Assembly: GCF_020736705.1 (NCBI RefSeq)
Contig: NZ_CP085990.1
Coordinates: 1,488,001-1,552,000 of the forward strand
Source: Psychrobacter sanguinis
GTDB lineage: Bacteria > Pseudomonadota > Gammaproteobacteria > Pseudomonadales > Moraxellaceae
DNA: 64,000 bases
Reading direction: 5' to 3'
Each line of letters opens with the position of its first letter. Within the stretch, counting starts at the first letter, position 1. The notes below the pieces were generated by a model that saw nothing but the letters and a program-made list of their open reading frames with translations, made no database searches and was not told where the DNA came from. Positions 7,141 through 17,038 of the stretch are shown here, in pieces. The position numbers and the translations under genes were made by a program.

Positions 7141-10100
7141 TTAATGAGCCTCATCCCAGTTATCGCCAACACCAGTTTCAACCAACAACGGTACAGCGAA
7201 ATCAACTTCCCAGCCCATCTCTTTGGCAGTATCACTCAGTACATCTTGCATAGCATTTTTGATTAGCTCACCAATCTCATCGGCTTTGTCGCTATCGACC
7301 TCAAATACCAATTCATCATGTACTTGTAGTAGCATTTTGGCGTTTTGTTTAGGCAATACTTTGTCTACCGCTATCATCGCCAGTTTAATTAAATCAGCAG
7401 CACTGCCTTGAAGCGGCGCATTAATAGCAGCACGTTCAGCACCACGGCGTACCATCTGATTGGTGCTATTAATATCCGGTGTATATAGCTTACGACCTAG
7501 GATAGTCTCAATATAGCCCTTATCTACCGCGTTATCACGGGTGTCTTGCATATACCGTCTGACACCAGGGTAGCGCTCGAAATATTGATTGATATAGTCT
7601 TGAGCTTCACCACGAGACATTTGCAGCTGTTTGGCAAGGCCAAAGGCACTCATACCATACAGTAGACCGAAGTTAATGGCCTTAGCATTACGGCGTTCAG
7701 TAGGGGTGACCTCATCAACCGTTTTACCCAATACTTCAGCGGCAGTCGCTGTGTGAATGTCTAAGCCTTCATTAAACGCTTTGGTTAAGTTGGCGTCCCC
7801 TGAGAAGTGAGCCATCAGACGTAACTCAATTTGCGAGTAATCCGCTGCCAATAGCACACGGCCTTTAGGGGCAATAAATGCCTGACGAATAAGTCGACCG
7901 GTCTTAGTGCGAATCGGGATGTTTTGTAAGTTAGGATCAGTAGAAGACAAACGGCCAGTACTGGTTAAGGCTTGATGATAGCTAGTATGCACACGGTCTG
8001 TATCTTTATCAGCGACAGCATCAAGTGCATCGGTATAGGTGTTTTTTAGCTTAGCGAGACTACGATATTCAAGGGCAATTTCGGCCAGAGGATGGTCAAT
8101 TTTAGACAACACCGCCTCCCCGGTTGAGTACTGACCCGACTTAGTCTTTTTACCACCGATAACGCCAAGCTTATCAAACAGCACTTCACCCAACTGTTTG
8201 GGAGAGCCTAAGTTAAATTCCTCACCCGCTTCAACATAAGCCTGCTTCTCAAGCTCAATAATCTCTTCATCAAAGCGCTCGGACAACTCGTTTAAGAACG
8301 AGCGTTTGATCATAATGCCTTCTGATTCCATCTGACATAATATCTGGGCCACAGGAATCTCAAGCTCATGTAGTAGGCGTTGATTGACCGTATCGTCTTT
8401 AAGTCTATCTTGGAATAGCTCAAACAATTGATAGGTAATATCGGCATCTTCACAAGCATAGTCACTGGCAATATTAATAGCGACTTTATCAAAAGTAACT
8501 TGCTTAGCCCCTTTGCCAGCGACATCTTCAAAGCTAATAGTTTGGGTATGCAAATAATGGCGGGCAAGATCATCCATGCTATGACGGGTAGCAGCCGCAT
8601 TTAATACGTAGCTTGCCAGCATCGTATCCATTTCCCAATTTTTAGGCGACGTGTTTAACTCGATACCGTACTTTCTCAGCACATGGGCATCATATTTTAG
8701 ATGCTGACCGATTTTACCAATTTCAGGGTTCTCCAAAATGGGTTTTAATTTGGCAAGCACCATATCACGGTCAAGTTGTTTAGCGATTAAAGGATCCACT
8801 TCAGCATTTGCTACTAGTTCCGCTTGTTCTGCTTCTTCTTTCTTATTTTTCGCCTTTTTTTGGGGTTCACTATAGTCCACGTGCGCCAGAGGTACATAAT
8901 AGGCCTCATGTGCTTGTACCGAAAATGACAAACCCACTATTTCAGCTTCTCGCCAGTTAATGCTAGTTGTTTCGGTATCGACTGCAAAATGTTTGGCACT
9001 TTGTAATTGGTGGAACAAAGTATCTAACATGTTTTCATCAAGCACAGTGTGCCAAGCTTTGTCATGGGTTTTGCTGTTTTTGATATGTTCAATGATAGAA
9101 GTCTGTTTTTGGTTTTGCAGCGTTTTGGCCACTTGTGCTTGTGACTCGGCGTCTGCTTTGCTATCGGCCACACTATTGGCAGACGAATTAGCAGGATGAT
9201 TGGGATGATCTAGTGATGCCAATTCATTTTTAAACTCTAGCTCGCTATACAGCTCACGCAGCTCTTCAATATGTGCTGTTGGATCGGTATTAATACGTAA
9301 ATCTTCCCAGTCTTGGCCTATCTCAAGGTTGGTAACAATAGTCGCAAGCTGACGGTCACGAGGAATGTTATCGGCAAACTCGACCAGTTTTTCACCGACT
9401 TTACCTTTAATTTCATGCGCATTAGCAACAATATTATCGACAGTTTGATACTGATTAAGCCACTTAACGGCAGTTTTTTGACCAACACTTGGGATACCTT
9501 TAATGCCGTCAGAGGCATCGCCCATCAGTGTGAGTAGGTCAATCATCTGATTGGGCTTGATGCCATATTTGTCTTCAACCCCTTGTACATCGACGACTTT
9601 ACCAACAAAACTGTCTTCTAATATTACGCAGTCATTAATAAGCTGCATCATATCTTTATCACCACTTGAGATAACCACATGATGACCTTCTTGTACCGCA
9701 CGATGGGTTAGCGTACCGATAATATCATCGGCCTCAGCGCCTTCGATGCGTAATAAAGGAATCCCTAAAGCACGCACTAACCGGTGGATATAAGGGATTT
9801 GCTCTGCAAGCTCAGGGTCCATTTTAGGACGATTGGCTTTATATTCTTCTGACATCGCATGACGGAAGGTAGGGGATTTGGTATCAAAGCACACAGCCAT
9901 GTGGGTGGGATTATAACGGCGCATAACTTTTAAAAGAGCATTTAAGGTGCCACGAATAGCATTGGTGGTCAGCCCTTGGGAATTCATCATAGTTTTGGGT
10001 AGCGCATGATAAGTTCGGAATAAATAATAAGAGCCATCTACCAAGATAAAAGGGGGGCGTTCTTTATCAATATGACTGGTGTCCATAGTAGCGACATTGG

Positions 10101-10197
10101 GCATGTGCTCAAAGTTAGGCATTACATTAGGATCAAGGGCCGCATGCGAAGTATCGGCAGTGGTATCAAGGGTAGTATCAGGGGTGTTATCGGTCAT
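7141..10197 (-). CDS. polA: DNA polymerase I
   Basis: This is a full-length Pol I (1018 residues) with three activities for Okazaki fragment maturation and repair. The 5'-3' exonuclease domain starts at FILVDGSYYLFRTYHALP (near residue 51). The 3'-5' proofreading domain keeps its residues: DTETTSINW, KIGQHLKYDAHVL and ACEDADITYQL. The polymerase domain has motif A DYSQIELRLMAH, motif B RRNAKAINFGLLYGMSAFG and motif C QVHDELVFEV. It is longer than E. coli PolA (928). There is an extra acidic/threonine-rich N-terminus of about 48 residues and Lys/Gln/Ala-rich linkers (ANSSANSVADSKADAES; KKAKNKKEEAEQAE). ATG 10197 is the only upstream start. It is monocistronic. Confidence 0.98.
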   Translation of the reverse strand: MTDNTPDTTLDTTADTSHAALDPNVMPNFEHMPNVATMDTSHIDKERPPFILVDGSYYLFRTYHALPKTMMNSQGLTTNAIRGTLNALLKVMRRYNPTHMAVCFDTKSPTFRHAMSEEYKANRPKMDPELAEQIPYIHRLVRALGIPLLRIEGAEADDIIGTLTHRAVQEGHHVVISSGDKDMMQLINDCVILEDSFVGKVVDVQGVEDKYGIKPNQMIDLLTLMGDASDGIKGIPSVGQKTAVKWLNQYQTVDNIVANAHEIKGKVGEKLVEFADNIPRDRQLATIVTNLEIGQDWEDLRINTDPTAHIEELRELYSELEFKNELASLDHPNHPANSSANSVADSKADAESQAQVAKTLQNQKQTSIIEHIKNSKTHDKAWHTVLDENMLDTLFHQLQSAKHFAVDTETTSINWREAEIVGLSFSVQAHEAYYVPLAHVDYSEPQKKAKNKKEEAEQAELVANAEVDPLIAKQLDRDMVLAKLKPILENPEIGKIGQHLKYDAHVLRKYGIELNTSPKNWEMDTMLASYVLNAAATRHSMDDLARHYLHTQTISFEDVAGKGAKQVTFDKVAINIASDYACEDADITYQLFELFQDRLKDDTVNQRLLHELEIPVAQILCQMESEGIMIKRSFLNELSERFDEEIIELEKQAYVEAGEEFNLGSPKQLGEVLFDKLGVIGGKKTKSGQYSTGEAVLSKIDHPLAEIALEYRSLAKLKNTYTDALDAVADKDTDRVHTSYHQALTSTGRLSSTDPNLQNIPIRTKTGRLIRQAFIAPKGRVLLAADYSQIELRLMAHFSGDANLTKAFNEGLDIHTATAAEVLGKTVDEVTPTERRNAKAINFGLLYGMSAFGLAKQLQMSRGEAQDYINQYFERYPGVRRYMQDTRDNAVDKGYIETILGRKLYTPDINSTNQMVRRGAERAAINAPLQGSAADLIKLAMIAVDKVLPKQNAKMLLQVHDELVFEVDSDKADEIGELIKNAMQDVLSDTAKEMGWEVDFAVPLLVETGVGDNWDEAH

Positions 10198-10651
10198 AAA
10201 AGTTACTCAATTAATTTAACGTTATTAGTATCTATTGTAGAAATCAGAGTATCGGTAATAAAAACACGAATAAAAGGAACAGTGATAAAGTGATAAATAG
10301 TGGTTTAGTAGTGATAAAACTATAAATTAGTATCACTGCGATAAAATTACCGCCATAAAAAAATAGGCTAGGCAGCCGAGACATTGACTATAAAATCATT
10401 ATAACGAAAAAATAGGGTGTCGATAGGATGATTGTTTATTGAGTCGGTGCAAAGCTTATAAATCAGTCGTAACTATAGGGTTAATAGCATCAAACCGTTT
10501 AAACACAAAAGACCCAAATCACTAAATATGATTTGGGTCTAAATTTTTTGCACTAAACGCTAATAAATACTAGTAGGGGTTATAAAGTAGTCTTACTCAA
10601 CTTACAAACTTATAATATTTTTTATTGCTGTAAGCCAAGACTAGCCAAGCT
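10198..10651. other. Intergenic region upstream of polA
   Basis: The 454 bp must hold the leftward polA promoter and contains the ohr copy 2 terminator at 10510-10540. It is AT-rich with repeated GTGATAAA-like words near 10280-10340. No gene is visible. Confidence 0.6.
10510..10540. terminator. Intrinsic terminator after ohr copy 2
   Basis: A perfect 12-bp stem AGACCCAAATCA / TGATTTGGGTCT has a 7-nt loop. Read on the minus strand it is followed by TTTGTGTTT; on the plus strand a T6 run follows after three A's. Either direction could terminate. Confidence 0.8.
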
Positions 10652-11062
10652 TTATTTAACCTCAGAAGTTACTTTGACCTCAATATTACCGCGAGTGGCT
10701 TTAGAATAAGGACAAACTTCGTGAGCCTTCTCAACCGCTTTTTGAACATCTTCGGCACTAAGATCAGTATTAGAAGCAATCACGTGAAGGGTAACAGCTA
10801 AATTATAATCGTGATTGTCGCTTTGTAAAAGATCAACATTGACTTCAGTGGTAGAGTCAAACTTTACGCCCTGCATCTGTTTAACCACACCTAGTGCACT
10901 ATCAAAACAGGCGCCATAACCCATCGCAAATAACTGTTCAGGATTATTACCTTTTCCCGTACCTGGGGCACCCATCTTAATTTCTAAATCACTATCATTC
11001 AGTTTGGCTGAACCCATGCGGCCGCCAACGACAGTTGCTTTTGTAGAATATAAAGTTTTCAT
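10652..11062 (-). CDS. Ohr/OsmC-family organic hydroperoxide reductase (copy 2)
   Basis: The 136-residue paralogue of the 6529-6942 gene keeps both redox cysteines (GYGACFDSAL and HEVCPYSKATRGN) and NPEQLFAMGYGA. The central region differs considerably, so this is an old duplication or separate acquisition rather than a recent copy. ATG 11062 has AAGGATCTCT in front. It is presumed to detoxify organic hydroperoxides in the cytosol. It is transcribed alone, divergent from prfC, with its own terminator. No ohrR-type MarR regulator is in the window. Confidence 0.9.
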   Translation of the reverse strand: MKTLYSTKATVVGGRMGSAKLNDSDLEIKMGAPGTGKGNNPEQLFAMGYGACFDSALGVVKQMQGVKFDSTTEVNVDLLQSDNHDYNLAVTLHVIASNTDLSAEDVQKAVEKAHEVCPYSKATRGNIEVKVTSEVK

Positions 11063-11741
11063 AGAGATCCTTTTTTATCTTAAGTTATTGTTTTTTATAA
11101 ATGCTAATTTTTATAAACGCTAACATTTGTCTTGAATCTAATATTTTGTTAAACCTAAAAAAGGTTTTTATCCTAACAATCACTTTGGAGGAAGTTGATT
11201 TCTAGTTTTTAAAATATTAGTTGTTAAAATATTAGCTATGAAAATAGTAAAGTTTCTTGAACACGCAATCAGCATAGCAAAGGATTTTCTCTTTGTCGTT
11301 TGTGAGTCGTAACGCTTTACTGGGACTTTGTAAGCTTAACTTACACTGTGTTTTATAATGCTCTTATCTAATAAATAGCTTTGGCCCAAGTCGTTATCTT
11401 TAAGTTTATTAAATGACAGCTATTCAGTGATAGGGAGGGTAATGGCCAATGAATCACTAATGAATCGCTAAGCAGACTATAAACTTACATATCTCTTATA
11501 ATAAACCTGAGTCTTAAAATAAGGTTTTACAATAAATTGCTATTTAAGCCCTGAACATCTTCTGCAGTCGCAGCGTAAATCCGTTACAATACGCACATTC
11601 ATTTTGCTAATTATTCATTATCTTTCTAAAGTACTTTTTTCTGCTGTACTTTCTTTTATCATGCTTTTCATATTGAACATTATTTTCAATATTGAAGTGC
11701 AGTGAAGAAATACCTTCCACATTGAAGTTGAAAACCAAATT
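11063..11741. promoter_or_regulatory. Divergent promoter region of ohr copy 2 and prfC
   Basis: The 679-bp AT-rich spacer has no credible gene. It contains an exact direct repeat TTAAAATATTAG (11209-11220 and 11224-11235, 3 bp apart) that could be an operator. A TATAAT-like -10 lies near 11353 and a TACAAT near 11587, ahead of prfC. The -35 elements are weak, so exact promoters are uncertain. Confidence 0.4.
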
Positions 11742-13337
11742 ATGAGCGTAGATCTAAAAACCTTAAACAAAGAAGTTGCCAAGCGTCGCACTTTCGCTAT
11801 TATTTCTCACCCCGATGCCGGTAAAACAACCATGACCGAAAAGCTATTGCTTTGGGGCCAAGCGATTCAGGTGGCTGGTGAAGTAAAAGGACGTAAAACT
11901 GATCGTCATGCCACCTCTGACTGGATGAGCATGGAGCAAGAGCGTGGTATTTCGATTACCACCTCAGTGATGCAGTTTCCTTATAAAGGCCATGTGGTTA
12001 ACTTATTGGATACCCCGGGCCACGCTGATTTCTCAGAGGATACCTACCGTACCCTAACTGCAGTAGATAGCGCGTTGATGATGGTAGATGGGGCAAAAGG
12101 GGTCGAGGAACGGACCATCAAATTGATGGAAGTGTGTCGTATGCGCGATACACCGATTATCTCATTTGTGAACAAGTTGGATCGTCAGATTCGTGATCCT
12201 CTAGAGCTATTAGATGAAATCGAAACGGTGCTAGGTATTAAGTGTGTGCCGGTAACGTGGCCAATTGGTATGGGTCAGGACTTCGTAGGGGTATATCACC
12301 TTACTGAAGATAGAACTTACTTATATCAAAAAGGTCATGGTGGCGAAATCACTGAGATTGAGACCCGTGAAGGTTACGATTATCCAGATATTCGTCAACG
12401 TTTGGGTGATTTGGCTTTTGCTGCCTTTGAAGAGTCTTTAGAGTTGGTACAAATGGCGCTAGAGGACTTTGACGTTGAGATGTTCTTAAAGGGTGAAATG
12501 ACCCCTGTGTTATTCGGAACTGCTTTGGGTAACTTCGGCGTTAACATGGTACTAGATACCTTAATTGAGCATTCGCCACCACCAAAAAGTCATCCGACTA
12601 ATGAGCGTGAAGTCGATGCCAATGAGACCAGCTTTACAGGCTTTGTGTTTAAGATTCAAGCCAATATGGACCCACGTCACCGTGACCGTATTGCCTTCTT
12701 ACGGGTTTGTTCAGGTAAGTATGAGAAGGGCATGAAGATGAAACATGTTCGCTTGGGTAAAGAGGTGCGTATCTCAGATGCCCTAACTTTCTTAGCCGGA
12801 GACCGTGAAGCATTAGAAGAAGCCTATCCAGGGGATATTATTGGTCTGCATAACCACGGTACTATCAGTATTGGCGATAGTTTTACTGAGGGTGAAGAGC
12901 TGAACTTTACCGGTATTCCTCATTTCGCCCCAGAGTTATTCCGCCGTGTGGTACTGAAAGACCCGTTGAAGTCTAAAGCGTTACAAAAAGGCTTACAGCA
13001 GCTTTCTGAAGAAGGGGCCACTCAGGTATTCATGCCGCAGATTAACAACGACCTAATCTTAGGGGCAGTGGGTGTGCTACAGTTTGAAGTGGTGGCGCAT
13101 CGACTCAAAGAAGAGTACAAAGTACAGTGTACTTTTGAGCCCGTCTCTATTGCCACAGTACGTTGGATTCACTGTGATGATGAAGTGGTATTGGCCAAGT
13201 TTAAGAAAAAGGCACATGATCAGCTGTCAGTTGATGGAGGTGGGCATTTAACTTATCTAGCGCCAAGCCGAGTTAATTTACAGTTAATGCAAGACCGCTA
13301 TCCAGAAGTGACCTTTAGCAATACCCGTGAGCATTAA
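11742..13337 (+). CDS. prfC: Peptide chain release factor 3 (RF3)
   Basis: The 531-residue GTPase removes RF1/RF2 from the ribosome after termination. G1 is [15 protein letters not shown], the G2 region is [17 protein letters not shown]3 is [16 protein letters not shown] and G4 is [10 protein letters not shown]. The length matches E. coli RF3 (529). The C-terminal domains are complete, ending [14 protein letters not shown] 11742 starts the conserved N-terminus; the Shine-Dalgarno is weak. It is monocistronic with a hairpin terminator about 55 bp downstream. Confidence 0.97.
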   Translation: MSVDLKTLNKEVAKRRTFAIISHPDAGKTTMTEKLLLWGQAIQVAGEVKGRKTDRHATSDWMSMEQERGISITTSVMQFPYKGHVVNLLDTPGHADFSEDTYRTLTAVDSALMMVDGAKGVEERTIKLMEVCRMRDTPIISFVNKLDRQIRDPLELLDEIETVLGIKCVPVTWPIGMGQDFVGVYHLTEDRTYLYQKGHGGEITEIETREGYDYPDIRQRLGDLAFAAFEESLELVQMALEDFDVEMFLKGEMTPVLFGTALGNFGVNMVLDTLIEHSPPPKSHPTNEREVDANETSFTGFVFKIQANMDPRHRDRIAFLRVCSGKYEKGMKMKHVRLGKEVRISDALTFLAGDREALEEAYPGDIIGLHNHGTISIGDSFTEGEELNFTGIPHFAPELFRRVVLKDPLKSKALQKGLQQLSEEGATQVFMPQINNDLILGAVGVLQFEVVAHRLKEEYKVQCTFEPVSIATVRWIHCDDEVVLAKFKKKAHDQLSVDGGGHLTYLAPSRVNLQLMQDRYPEVTFSNTREH

Positions 13338-13391
13338 TTGATAGGGTTTTGGTTAAGGCTATACTGTGAATAGCAGCAGAGGTTGATTGAC

Positions 13392-13420
13392 AAAGGGTGC
13401 TCTTAGGGAGCGCCTTTTTT
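13392..13420 (+). terminator. Intrinsic terminator of prfC
   Basis: The stem AAAGGGTGCTC / GAGCGCCTTTT (two G-T pairs) has a TTAGG loop and runs into a T6 tract. Confidence 0.75.
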
Positions 13421-13795
13421 AATGACATTTATTTGACACCCGTAATACGCGGATTCAATACCTAGCTATACGTTAAGAGCCTGAGGTTAAGCTATGAAAC
13501 TTTAACAGGTAGCCTGTTAGATCAAATGTATAAATTATTATGATGAATATGATGAATATATAGGTGAGTTGCTAATTAAACGCTTTAAAACATAGTTTCA
13601 ACACATTGGCCAAATTTTTACTATATATTTAATTAGAAGAGCCTATTTAAGCGAAACAAAGTATTTAGCTGTTTGTCTGGCCAGTTATTTAACTAGCTAT
13701 TTGGGCGGTTATTTAGATGAGACAGCTCAGATTATTACTAAATCGGCAGCTATTACGCTATCAATTTTACCAATAAACCAATAGAGACGAGTGCC
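13421..13795. other. Intergenic region before the DUF3298 gene
   Basis: The 375-bp AT-rich sequence has no gene visible. A TTGACA at about 13435 lacks a good -10 at 16-18 bp. Repeated AGTTATTTAACTAGCTATTT-like words occur around 13680-13715. Confidence 0.4.
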
Positions 13796-14677
13796 ATGTC
13801 ATTACCATATAGAATCTTACCACTCTCTAGTCCCAAATTTAACACGCGTAAGCTTCCAAAGATTCTAAGCTCAGCTTTGGCTAGTTCTTCAATTGCGATG
13901 GGTATGATTGGTCTTCTATCGACTCCGGCTCAAGCCGCCGAATTGATGTATGACAGTACTTATTTGAACTACACCTTGCCAAAAACGGTCACTGAGACCT
14001 GCTATAGCCGAAAAGACTACACGTGTCCTGAAATTACTATCAAGTATGCTAAAAGTAGCCAGGACTGGATTAATAGCATTATAAATAACCGTATTAATCT
14101 ATTACTACCCGAGCTGCAGACAGGATATGGTGCTGAAAGTAAAAACAAGCCCAAAAAAATGTCAGAAAGCGATGTCAAAAAGTTATTAGATAATTTTGCC
14201 AAATCACAATTAAAGGATATTGATGAAGGCAGTAGTCTTAATTATCATTTTGAGGTCGAGCCAAAGTATTTAGGCCATGTGGGTAGCGTAGAGCTGTTTG
14301 AAATTACCTCTTATGTTTATTTGGGAGGGGCGCATGGGGTAGGTTACGCTGAATATCTGATGTTTGATATGGACTCAAGGCAGCAAATTACGCTAAAAGA
14401 CGTGCTAAATTCAGGGCAGCAAACAAAGTTTAAAGCTTTGGCGTATACTGAATATAAAGACTGGGTGAAGCAATCGGACAACGATATTAAAACTTTTGAG
14501 CAAAACTGGCCCTTTGTCATGACTGATAATGCAGCACTGACTGATAAAGGCATAACCCTGACTTATCAACCTTATGAAATAGCGCCTTATGCCTATGGCA
14601 TGCCTAAGCTAACGGTGCCTTATGCTAAACTTAAAGGTATCGTGAAACCAAAATACTTACCACAGTCTAATAAATAA
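13796..14677 (+). CDS. Exported DUF3298/DUF4163 (RsiV-like) protein
   Basis: The 293-residue protein has a signal peptide (basic SPKFNTRKLPK, hydrophobic SALASSSIAMGMIGLLSTPAQA, cleavage likely after AQA-A). The mature part has a DUF4163-like half, then a DUF3298 half recognised by YLGGAHGVGYAEYLMFDM and YEIAPYAYGMPKLTVPY. In RsiV these domains bind lysozyme, but here there is no sigma factor gene or transmembrane anchor, so only an exported periplasmic protein can be claimed. Two cysteines close together (ETCYSRKDYTCPE) may form a disulphide. It is a single gene. Confidence 0.75.
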   Translation: MSLPYRILPLSSPKFNTRKLPKILSSALASSSIAMGMIGLLSTPAQAAELMYDSTYLNYTLPKTVTETCYSRKDYTCPEITIKYAKSSQDWINSIINNRINLLLPELQTGYGAESKNKPKKMSESDVKKLLDNFAKSQLKDIDEGSSLNYHFEVEPKYLGHVGSVELFEITSYVYLGGAHGVGYAEYLMFDMDSRQQITLKDVLNSGQQTKFKALAYTEYKDWVKQSDNDIKTFEQNWPFVMTDNAALTDKGITLTYQPYEIAPYAYGMPKLTVPYAKLKGIVKPKYLPQSNK

Positions 14678-14927
14678 ACTGGTATTGGTTATAAAATCAG
14701 GTTATAAATTAAGTTAGATTAGCGTTTAATGGCGTTTGATATGAAGGAACATTTCTCCCGCATTAATAGACGCTGTAGCTGTACTAGACTAGTAGACAAG
14801 CTATCTTACGAGAAGTCTGCTTAGTTTAAAGGCTAATAAAAAATTTACAGGCTAATAAAAATACACTGAAAACAATAAATATTATTCTATTTATTCCAAT
14901 AATTAACATTAAAAAAGAGGTTTTTTT

Positions 14928-16109
14928 ATGACTCATTCTGACGCCAAACAGTGGCAACTTACTGCCCTAACCGAAGCCCTAGGTAATTTAGAGCTAAAGA
15001 TAGAAGATAAGCTAACAGTAGGTCGTGGCCAAGACAATGACGTGGTACTAGGTAGCAAGCAAGTCTCTCGTCAACATGCCGAATTAACGGTAGTTAATGA
15101 TCAGCTGTCTGTACAAGACTTGGGCTCTTCTAATGGCACCTTGGTTAATGATGAAAAGCTTGTACCCCATGAACCTAAAGTACTCAAAGACGCAGACGTG
15201 ATAACTTTTGCTGCGTTTAGTTTCCGAGTCAATCAAGTACAAACTGTACAACCAGTGACTGCCGTTCCTGTCGTAGATAAGGTAGAGCCTGCTAAGTCTG
15301 AGCCTGAAGCTATCAAGACTGAAACTATTAAACCAGAAGCTGAAGTAGTTAAACCTGAAACTGAAACTGTTACACCTGAAACTGTTACACCTGAAACTGT
15401 TACACCTGAAGTAATTACCTCTGAGCCGCTAGTATCTGAATCGATTGAATCTAAACCAGTCGTTTCTGAACCGGTTGCGGTAGACACGCCAAAACCTGCG
15501 ACTGATTCAGTTGAGCATAAGCACAAAACATTGTCAGAAGAGAATGCCATAGCCGAACAGACCAAAAATAATGCTGAAGCAGTGGAAAGAGCAGACATAG
15601 ATGGGTTGAGTGAGGCTGAGTTAGATGAGAAATTAAAAGAAGAATTAGAAGGGCCTATCTCGTTCGGTGATCCTAACCAACATGAATCTGTAAATAGCAA
15701 AAAAGAGCACTTTGAGGAGTTGGCGGCAGAAGCTGATCCAGAAGTACATAAATCTAAGCAAGCAGCTGCCGCTCAAATGTCAGCAACTACCAATCTTCAT
15801 GAAAATATAGAAGAGACGAAAGCGGTAGAGCCTAAAGTTAAGCCTAATGTAGAAAAATCTGCTCCTGTTACGACAGAAGCGCCAATCACAACCCATAAAG
15901 TTGAAGAAACAAAAAGAGTAGACACCTCGAACAACTCATTCAATACTGTCAACGAACCACAGCAACATAACGTGGCTCATGTCAGTAATTCGGAACCTGC
16001 TCCAAATAAAGTCAATTCGGGCAAAAACACTACCTTTTTATGGATGGCCTTGATTTTAGTGGGCTTAGCGGTTGCTTTATGGCTATATAACAGCGGAACT
16101 TTAGGCTAA
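14928..16109 (+). CDS. FHA-domain protein with Pro/Glu/Thr linker and C-terminal membrane anchor
   Basis: The 393-residue protein has an FHA phosphothreonine-binding domain at residues ~10-100, with the core residues LTVGRGQDNDVVL, VSRQHAEL, and LGSSNGTLVNDEKL. Next comes a ~250-residue disordered Pro/Glu/Thr/Val/Lys-rich region including three exact 15-bp repeats encoding TPETV units. A single hydrophobic helix (TTFLWMALILVGLAVALWLY) lies at the extreme C-terminus. It therefore looks like a tail-anchored inner-membrane protein with a cytosolic FHA domain. No Ser/Thr kinase or type VI secretion genes are in the window, so its partner is unknown. ATG 14928 has GAGG upstream. Confidence 0.85.
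   Translation: MTHSDAKQWQLTALTEALGNLELKIEDKLTVGRGQDNDVVLGSKQVSRQHAELTVVNDQLSVQDLGSSNGTLVNDEKLVPHEPKVLKDADVITFAAFSFRVNQVQTVQPVTAVPVVDKVEPAKSEPEAIKTETIKPEAEVVKPETETVTPETVTPETVTPEVITSEPLVSESIESKPVVSEPVAVDTPKPATDSVEHKHKTLSEENAIAEQTKNNAEAVERADIDGLSEAELDEKLKEELEGPISFGDPNQHESVNSKKEHFEELAAEADPEVHKSKQAAAAQMSATTNLHENIEETKAVEPKVKPNVEKSAPVTTEAPITTHKVEETKRVDTSNNSFNTVNEPQQHNVAHVSNSEPAPNKVNSGKNTTFLWMALILVGLAVALWLYNSGTLG
15366..15410 (+). repeat. Three tandem 15-bp repeats in the FHA protein gene
   Basis: The unit ACTGTTACACCTGAA occurs three times head to tail, in frame, encoding TVTPE. It could change length by slippage without breaking the frame. Confidence 0.9.
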
Positions 16110-16153
16110 AAAACGAAAAATTGAAAAAAAATTGAAAAAAATGAAAAAAAAGG

Positions 16154-16181
16154 TTGTGTTTTAAAAAATATTTGCTAGAAT
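16154..16181 (+). promoter_or_regulatory. Promoter of the tRNA-Thr/Tyr/Gly/Thr-tuf operon
   Basis: The -35 is TTGTGT (16154-16159), then a 16-bp spacer and -10 TAGAAT (16176-16181), ending 22 bp before the first tRNA. It is preceded by phased A-runs (16108-16151) resembling an UP element, as expected for a growth-rate-controlled stable-RNA promoter. Confidence 0.6.
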
Positions 16182-16203
16182 ACTCACCACTTCGAAGGAA
16201 CAA

Positions 16204-16279
<76 letters not shown>

Positions 16280-16349
16280 TTCGTCCTTCAAAGTACTTTG
16301 CTTAACGGCAATTTAGTAAAACTATTATCCAACTTAGTTTTACACCTTA

Positions 16350-16433
16350 GGTGGGGTTGGGGAGCGGTCAAACCCAACAGACTGTAAATCTGTCGCGAAA
16401 GCTTCGAAGGTTCGAATCCTTCCCCCACCACCA
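16350..16433 (+). tRNA. tRNA-Tyr (anticodon GTA)
   Basis: A class II tRNA of 84 nt with a long variable arm (CGCGAAAGCTTCG). Acceptor GGTGGGG pairs with CCCCACC. The anticodon loop is CTGTAAA. CCA is encoded. Confidence 0.97.
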
Positions 16434-16533
16434 TTTTCTAGTACTATTTTCAATTAGTGTTCAGTATACTCTACCTTGATCAGCACACTGCCAAATCCAA
16501 TGCAAGTGGCAGCACAATTAAAGCTGTGATACT

Positions 16534-16607
<74 letters not shown>

Positions 16608-16635
16608 ACTTATATTTAAAATAAAAGCACATTAT

Positions 16636-16710
<75 letters not shown>

Positions 16711-17038
16711 CTATTTTAAATTAGCTAAATATCCCATAATAGTGCTTTGAGTTGGTCGTATACTTATTTTCAGAACCGTTGATTAAGAAATTGAGCCTAG
16801 CACCGTTTGTGCTAACTCTAAACAGTTAGGTGATTATTTAAGATAAAACTTAAATTTATTTACAAGGGCTAGTTAATGACCTTGCACCAAGTTACATCAC
16901 ACCGCTAGTTGATTTATCGATAGGCAGCACTTAGTGTTGCCTTTTAGTGTTGTAATTTACTAAATAATAGAAAATAACAACCTAATATTCCTTGTCGTAC
17001 CATTTATCTTAGTAAACCCATAATAAGAGGATACACTC
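16711..17038 (+). other. Spacer between tRNA-Thr and tuf
   Basis: The 328 nt are probably the tuf 5' leader within the tRNA-tuf transcript. AATAAGAGG sits just ahead of the ATG. No reading frame or clear hairpin terminator is seen, which supports co-transcription. Confidence 0.5.

Noticed and set aside
15361..15410. CRISPR-like repeats
   Set aside because: The repeats are contiguous 15-bp in-frame units without spacers; no CRISPR array is seen anywhere in the window.
15233..15700. A 155-residue minus-strand frame with Ser/Gly/Val repeats
   Set aside because: It is opposite the Pro/Glu/Thr repeat region of the FHA gene; low-complexity coding DNA opens the reverse frame.
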